Shown here: positions 57,180 through 64,000 of the stretch, in pieces
Layout of the letters: each line of letters opens with the position of its first letter
Position numbering within the stretch: position 1 is the stretch's first letter
Assembly: GCA_963777975.1 (NCBI GenBank)
Contig: CAVZSO010000003.1
Location: forward strand, 310,001-374,000
Direction of reading: 5' to 3'
Source of the DNA: CSP1-4 sp963777975
GTDB lineage: Bacteria > Chloroflexota > Limnocylindria > Limnocylindrales > CSP1-4
DNA: 64,000 nt
Translations under genes and position numbers: made by a program
Notes under the pieces: generated by a model
What the model saw: only the letters and a program-made list of their open reading frames with translations
Databases searched by the model: none
What the model was told of the DNA's origin: nothing

Positions 57180-57842
57180 TCAGGCCTTGGCGGCAGCCTC
57201 GGCGCGCGCCTTCTCCCAGTCCTTCCTGAACTGGACGATGCCCGACGTCGTGAGCGGGTGGTGGACCATCTGCTGGAGGACCTTGAAGGGCAGCGTGGCG
57301 ACGTGCGCACCGGCCAGCGCGGCCTCGGTCATGTGGCGCGGATGGCGGATCGACGCGGCCAGCACCTCGGTGTCGAGCCCGTGCATCTCGACGATGCCGA
57401 CCAGCTCGCGGATGACCTCCATGCCGTCCTGGTTGATGTCGTCGAGCCGCCCGACGAAGGGCGACAGGAGGGAGGCGCCGGCCTTGGCCGCCAGCAGCCC
57501 CTGGTTGGCCGAGAAGATGAGCGTGCAGTTGGTCTTGATGCCTTCCTCGGCGAAGCGCGAGATGGCCTCGAGGCCGGTCTCGCTCATCGGCACCTTGACC
57601 ACGATGTTCGGCGCCAGCCTCGAGAAGTGGCGGCCCTCGGTGAGCATGCCCTCGACGTCCTCGGCGATGACCTCGGCGCTGACGGGACCTGGCGTGATGC
57701 GGCAGATCTCCTCGAGGATCGACTCGTAGCTGCCGCCGACCTTGGCGTAGAGCGTGGGGTTGGTCGTCACGCCGTCGAGGACGCCCCAGCGCGCAGCGAT
57801 CCGGATCTCCTCGATGTCGGCGGTGTCCAGGAAGATCTTCAC
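57180..57842 (-). CDS. fsa: Transaldolase / fructose-6-phosphate aldolase-like (TalC type)
   Basis: The intact 220-residue small transaldolase has MKIFLDTADIEEI, TTNPTL, the Schiff-base lysine in NIVVKVPM, and GASLLSPFVGRLDDI. It belongs to the short class (TalC/FSA) acting in the pentose phosphate pathway or cleaving fructose-6-phosphate. GTG 57842 has AAGGAG upstream. Its place near pyrG is often seen in high-GC environmental genomes. A hairpin follows the gene. Confidence 0.93.
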   Translation of the reverse strand: MKIFLDTADIEEIRIAARWGVLDGVTTNPTLYAKVGGSYESILEEICRITPGPVSAEVIAEDVEGMLTEGRHFSRLAPNIVVKVPMSETGLEAISRFAEEGIKTNCTLIFSANQGLLAAKAGASLLSPFVGRLDDINQDGMEVIRELVGIVEMHGLDTEVLAASIRHPRHMTEAALAGAHVATLPFKVLQQMVHHPLTTSGIVQFRKDWEKARAEAAAKA

Positions 57843-57995
57843 GGGACGGCTCCTTCGCGGGCGGTCATGGCGACGAGGGCGACGGTCGGGCGACGATGGA
57901 GATGCTCAGCGCCGGCGCCCCGGGATTCTACGCTGCCTGACTGCGGCGACCCGAGGCCGACCCCCCTCGACCCACGGCCGACCCGCGGCCGACCC

Positions 57996-58660
57996 TCAGA
58001 ACCGGTCGGCGAGCGCGCGGACCAGGGCGGTGACCGGACCGATGGCCGCGGCCGCGAGGACGGCCAGCACGGCCGTCGCCACGTAGCCGCGCAACCGTTC
58101 ACCGCGGCGCAGCAGCAGCCAGGGCAGTGCCGCGCCAAGCACGATCTCCACGGCCAGAAGGATCGCGCCCGGATCCGTGCCCAGCTGATCGATGTGGACG
58201 AGCCGTCCGGCCCCGAAGACCAGCCCCTCAGCGATGAGGGCCGCTGCCAGGATGCCGACGCCGATCGCCCGCGGCCAGCCCTGCGCCGTAGCGCCAGACC
58301 GAGCCTGCGCCGCCCAGCAGCGGACCGGCCAGCAGGGCCACCGCACCCCAGACGGTCGCCGCGTGCGAGGCGCCGATGACCCGGAAGCCCTGCCCCAGCG
58401 CCGCGTTGAGCAGGTAGTAGGCGGCGACGGCGCTGAGCAACCCGATCAGCCCGCGCAGCACGCCGGTCGGGATGGTCCGGGCCGAGGCACCGAGGATGAA
58501 GGCGATGCCGAGCCAGGCACCGATGGCGTTGGCGGGGATGAGCAGGCTGTACGGCCAGCTCAGCTGATCGGAGATCCAGGCGGCACCGCCGAGCGCGGCA
58601 CCGACGCCGATGGAGGTGCCGAAGCCGCTGATCGCGCGGCTGACGACCCCCGGTCGAACG
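57996..58660 (-). CDS. Multi-pass membrane protein (one frameshift)
   Basis: A hydrophobic protein of about 220 residues appears in two frames joined near 58292: LSWPYSLLIPANAIGAWLGIAFILG, LLSAVAAYYLLNAAL and VWGAVALLAGPLLGG, then VGILAAALIAEGLVFGAG and AILLAVEIVLGAALPWLLLRRGE. Six to seven membrane helices are likely, resembling DUF6518-type proteins. No good start codon lies at the 5' end, which abuts the pyrG stop (58667), so the start is uncertain. Function unknown. Confidence 0.65.
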
Positions 58661-58666
58661 GTCAGG

Positions 58667-60385
<1,719 letters not shown>

Positions 60386-60457
60386 GGGTCAGGTCCTCCG
60401 GGGTTTTTCGAATGTTACCGGAAGACGCAACCCGGCGCAGGTCGGCCCGCGATGGTG

Positions 60458-60790
60458 CTAGGGCGCCAAGCTCGTGCGCACGATCTGGGCACCGTCGCGA
60501 TCCGCGACGTAGAGCCGATCGCCGGCGATCAGGAGACCGAGCGGGTTGATGATCTGCCGATCGAGCTCGAAGGTCGTGATCGTGCCGCTCGGGTCGATCC
60601 GCCGTACCCATCCGCAATGCTGGGCGCAGTGCTCCAGGACGTAGATGCTGCCGTCCGGTCCGATGCCGACATCCGCCGGGTACAGAGGACGCGGCCGCGG
60701 CCGGCCCACCCCGGCGCGCGCGGCCGTACCGGCAAGGCACGTCGTCGAGCACGATCGCCGGCGCGGCTCGCGCAGGGATCGCAGACGCCG
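60458..60790 (-). pseudogene. NHL beta-propeller protein remnant (unit A)
   Basis: Only the last one or two propeller blades are visible: PADVGIGPDGSIYVLEHCAQ, RIDPSGTITTFELDRQIINPLGL and LYVADRDGAQIVR before the stop. The N-terminal cytoplasmic part, membrane helix and earlier blades are missing, and the sequence runs directly into the broken sigma-factor gene upstream. One deletion seems to have removed the end of the sigma gene and the start of this one. Confidence 0.65.
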
Positions 60791-61271
60791 GCACCCGGCG
60801 TGACGACGCGATGAGCGCCCGGTCTTCAGGCTTGAGGTGGGCCAGGGCGTTGCGCAGGTCGATGTCGTCAGCGCGCGTGGCAGGGTCACCAGGGGTGGCG
60901 GCCGCTCGGTCCTGCGCGACCGCGATCTCGAGCACCCGACCCCGACGCCGACGCCGTGCCAGCTGTCGGGCCTCGTTGACGGCGATCGAGATGAGCCACG
61001 GTCGCAGCCGCTCGGGGTCGCGGACCGTGTCCATCTTTCGCCAGGCGATCGGCCAGGCCGACTGGACGGCCTCCTCGGCGAGTTCGGCGTCACCGCCCGT
61101 GACCACGAAACAGACGCTGCTCATGTCGGCGTGATAGGCGTCCACGATGCGCGCGAAGGCGACCTCGTCGCCGCTCGCGGCAGGCGCATCACCCCTGCAG
61201 AGGTCTCGGTCCCGCTGCTGGTCATGGTCACCATCGCCCGATAGATGCACGAGACGGCCGGAGTAATTCAT
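60790..61271 (-). pseudogene. Truncated ECF sigma factor (unit A)
   Basis: An ECF sigma-70 with region 2 intact: EVAFARIVDAYHADMSSVCFV, AELAEEAVQSAWPIAWRKMD and WLISIAVNEARQLARRRRR. The linker leads to LKPEDRALIASS, the beginning of region 4, but the helix-turn-helix that should follow is absent and replaced by unrelated residues. Such a protein could not bind -35 elements. It overlaps the end of the preceding propeller gene. Start ATG 61271 is tentative. Confidence 0.65.
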
Positions 61272-62338
61272 CGAGCGCCGTCTGGCGGGATGATGACCCT
61301 CGGCACCCGTCCCCGGTGCGGTCGCAGACTCCGTTGCCGGCGACCGTGCTGATCGTCCCGTCGAGCTCGATGGCACGCAGCCTGCAGTCGCGGAAGTCCG
61401 TGACGAGGACTGCAGACCGCGCGCGAGTGCGGTGGCGAGGTGGATTCGAACGCACCACCGATCCGACCATCGAGAGCGACCCGGCCGCTGCGCAGCACGA
61501 TCGAACGATCGTCGGCCCAGCCCAGCAGGCCTCCCTCCGACGTCAGCTCCCGCCATCCGCGGTCGGCGTCCCAGAGCCTGACGACACCTGCGCCCTCGGC
61601 AGCGATGTGGGTCCCGTCCGGCGAAACGAAGAGCCGACTGCAGTCCTCAGCAACCCGCCGGCAGCTCGGTCGTCCTGCCGGTCGCCGTGTCCGAACGGAG
61701 CACCGTGCCGGGGCCCTGCGTGGTGTACGCCACGGCGCGGGCATCGAGCGTCGGACGGCGGATCCGTAGAGCGCCGAGCCATCGGGCGCCCAGGCGAGGT
61801 CGCTGGTGAACTCGTGAGCCCGGTCCGGGAATGGCGTCGAGACCCATCGTCGGCCGCCACCACGATCGGATCGCCCAGCCGACCCCACCGAGATACCGGC
61901 CTCGTAGGCATCGCCCGGCCCTCCGGCGAGATGACATGGGGCCGCGCGCACCATCGACGTCGATCGACCACGGGATGTCCAGCTCGGCTAGGGCCGGACC
62001 GCCGTCGCCCGTATCGCCGACCGCGCCGGTGCCGGTGATCGTGCGTCCGTCGGAGCGCATACGTGTGCCGCGCCGTACCGGCGATCGTGCTGATCTCGCC
62101 GTGCGTATCCACCTTCCGGACGCGGTTCGTCCCGTCGTCCACGACGTACAGCGTCGCCATCCCCGCCGACGGCGACGTCGGAAGGGCTGAAGAGCTGCGC
62201 CTCGAGGCTGGGCCGCCGGCACCGCCAGTCAGCGTCCGGCGCCGACCCGACCGGTGCACGGTCAGCGTAGGCAGCGAATGCTGAGGTCAGTCGGGCTTCG
62301 AAGGCGGACTGGGCGGTGAGTGTCGGTCGGTCGTTCAT
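61228..62338 (-). CDS. NHL/WD-like beta-propeller protein (unit B, many frame breaks)
   Basis: ATG 62338 overlaps the unit B sigma stop (ATGA). The N-terminus SAFEARLTSAFAAYADRAP resembles the short cytoplasmic, anti-sigma-like start of proteins that follow ECF sigma genes. NHL-type repeats are then scattered over all frames: SPSDVAVGGDGT, LYVVDDGTNRVRKVDTHGEISTIAG, LAWAPDGSALYGS and LFVSPDGTHIAAEG. No membrane helix is evident. At least four breaks occur, so it may be a pseudogene or poorly sequenced. It probably senses or binds something and regulates the partner sigma factor. Confidence 0.6.
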
Positions 62339-62895
62339 CGTCGGTCGCCCTCCGGGGGCTCAAGGTCGTTGCGCAGGCGGTCGAGGAGTCGGGCGAGGCG
62401 GCTGCGCACGCCTGAGGCGGTCAGGCCGAGGTGGGATGCGATCTCGGTCGAGTCGAGTCCGGCCACGAAACGCAGGGCGAGGAGCGCCCGGTCGTCGGGC
62501 TGGAGCTCGCGCAGGACCCGCTCGAGGTCCACGACGGCGATGAACGCGGCGGATCGCCGCCGCCGTGCCGATCGCTGGCCTCGGTCAGGTCGACGACCGC
62601 CACCCGCCGCTGCCGGCGGAGGTGCTGGCGGGCCTCGTTGGCGGCGATGGCCACCAGCCATGCATGGACCTGCTCGGGCTGCCGAAGGCTCGACAGCCGA
62701 CGCCAGGCGATGGTCCAGGCCGACTGGACGGCGTCACGGGTGGCCTCGACGTCGCCGCAGATGACGTACGCGACGCGCGCCATGGCGGCGTGGTGTTCCG
62801 CCACCAAGGTGGCGAACGCTGCTTCGGTCGCCGCCAGCTGCCAGGCGAACCGTGGCATCGATCGCGTGGACGTCCTGCACGGCGATGTCCGTCAT
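62335..62895 (-). CDS. ECF sigma factor (unit B, one or two frameshifts)
   Basis: Region 2 is clear in AAFATLVAEHHAAMARVAYVI, VEATRDAVQSAWTIAWRRL and AWLVAIAANEARQHLRRQRR. After a break near 62555, region 4 follows with LERVLRELQPDDRALLALRF and LDSTEIASHLGLTASGVRSRLARL, the recognition helix. Restored length is about 187 residues. ATG 62895 probably needs another small shift before ATEAAFATL. Its stop overlaps the unit B propeller start, indicating a coupled pair. Confidence 0.78.
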
Positions 62896-62931
62896 GGAAG
62901 GTAGATGCTGAGACGCGGGTAGTGTCCCACG

Positions 62932-63965
62932 TCATTGCGGTCGTGAGCTGCCGCCGCCGACGCGGGCGTTCAGTACCGTCGTCAGGGCGTGGGGCGCATC
63001 CCGCGGGTCGGATGGTGTACAGGTTGGTCGCTTTCGTCGTGTCCTGGAAGGAGCCGAGCGGGTAGGTGTGAAGACGATGCGCTCGCCGTCGCGGCTCCAG
63101 TCCGGATAGGAAGCGAACAGCGCAGGATCGGTCAGGATGCGTGGTGCATCGGCCTCAGAGCCGTCCGCCTTCACGACGGCGATGGAGCTGCTCAGGATGT
63201 TCTCGTCGGTCGGTGGCACCGGGTACCGCATGACCGTGAAGCCGAGCTGCGTGCCGTCCGGAGACCAACGCGGACCGTCGTACTCGACGTACTCGGAATC
63301 GGCGACGGGCGGCACCGCGACGACACGCGTGGCACCGGTCACCAGGTCGACGACTTCGAGCGCCACCCGATCGTATGCCTCCCCGGCCTCCCGTGGGAAG
63401 CCCCGCTGGAACGCCAGGTGCCCGCCATCGGGCGACCAGGCCGGTGCGGCGACCCCTCCACATGGTCCGCCATCGCAGGTGACGACCTGCGCGATCCGTC
63501 CCGAGAGGCTGCCGTCGCTGGCCAGGGCCATGCCGACCGGGTGGTCAAGCTGTGCTGCTGTCGCGGGTCCGCCGTCGCCATCGCCGACCGGTCGTGCCGG
63601 AAGCCGGAGGTCACGAGCGCCACGGCCGCCGTCCGGCGCGGATGCGACGCCGGCGAGAGGTAACCACCGGTCGTGCCAGTGCCAGCCACGATCTCCGTGC
63701 GCGTGGACGACGCCGGCGTTCGAGCCCGGTGCGGCGACGGACCGGCGCGCACAGACCGGTGGCGACCGTCGAGGGAAGCCTGACGCCGTACAGGCGGCGG
63801 CCATGGCCGGCCGTCAGCGGCGAGGACGGCCGGCCGCCGGCACCAGGCGCGCCGACCGCCCTGGCGCCGCGCAGACAGCGAATCCGAGGCCGCAGTAAGA
63901 GGAGCACGGCTCGACGCCCCCTCGGCGCTCGCGGTCGGACGGCAGACCGATGCCGCAGACGACAC
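62932..63965 (-). CDS. Beta-propeller protein with NHL and TolB-like repeats (unit C, frame breaks, 5' uncertain)
   Basis: The upstream part shows NHL fragments such as GDGDGGPATAAQLDHPVGMALASDGSL and VAGTGTTG. The downstream part is a clear PD40/TolB-type propeller: APAWSPDGGHLAFQRGF, RWSPDGTQLGFTVMRYP and YPDWSRDGERIVFTP. Near the end a shift separates the natural LGSFQDTTKATNLYTIRP. The start near 63965 is not certain, and the gene may begin beyond the window. It is followed by the unit B sigma gene, so repeats the sigma-propeller order. Confidence 0.55.
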
Positions 63966-64000
63966 GGTATCAGACGCGGAGCGAAGCTGCGACCGACAGG

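Overview
The window is a high-GC (about 70 %) bacterial chromosome segment with short gaps, many ATGA/GTGA start-stop overlaps and frequent GTG/TTG starts. The core genes (rsfS-nadD-obg, a LysM/M23 peptidase, rho, transaldolase, CTP synthase), F420-type enzymes (LLM oxidoreductase, DUF385-like protein) and ECF sigma factors paired with beta-propeller proteins suggest a Chloroflexota-like bacterium, possibly Limnocylindria-related. That placement is inference only. I see no rRNA, tRNA, CRISPR array, phage or insertion sequence.

Layout. 1-5.6 kb (minus): rsfS (cut by the edge), nadD, obg, a cell-wall peptidase and rho with a clear sigma70-type promoter. 5.7-18.5 kb (plus): a lone sugar-type oxidoreductase, then an 11-gene sugar operon: oxidoreductase, epimerase, DeoC, SIS protein, RbsABC-type transporter with two permeases, ROK kinase, HutC-type GntR regulator and NagA. 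Its promoter is followed at once by a perfect palindrome identical to the core of the DasR/NagR operator, so this is probably an amino-sugar regulon with an unusual enzyme set. 18.5-31.1 kb (minus): a tightly packed 12-gene catabolic run (alanine racemase, DapA-family lyase, GMC dehydrogenase with small subunit, ALDH, SDR, CoA-transferase, enoyl-CoA hydratase, LLM enzyme, AroE, FAH hydrolase, creatininase). 31.2-40 kb: small genes including SDR, MBL-fold, AraC, VOC, an ArsR/AHSA1 pair with a visible promoter-operator, DinB, a terpenoid-cyclase-like protein, peptidase E and GNAT.

40.3-48.2 kb: an L-fucose-type oxidative cluster. GntR and lactonase are divergent from a sugar ABC transporter, L-fuconate dehydratase, SDR and FAH hydrolase, matching the non-phosphorylated route to pyruvate and lactate. 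48.2-56.9 kb (minus): six apparently co-transcribed genes in which a complete molybdenum hydroxylase (FAD, 2Fe-2S and Mo subunits) lies between two PEP-dikinase-type phosphohistidine proteins and an HprK-like P-loop protein. I do not recognise this combination, and it is the best candidate for an undescribed system. 57.1-60.4 kb: transaldolase, a membrane protein and pyrG. 60.4-64 kb: three successive ECF sigma/beta-propeller units, badly rearranged or frameshifted.

Quality warning: at least 35 reading-frame breaks occur in otherwise well conserved genes, including the normally essential obg. Several resolve exactly to one extra or missing base in a short homopolymer. Most are probably sequencing or assembly indels rather than real pseudogenes, so interrupted genes are annotated over their full span.
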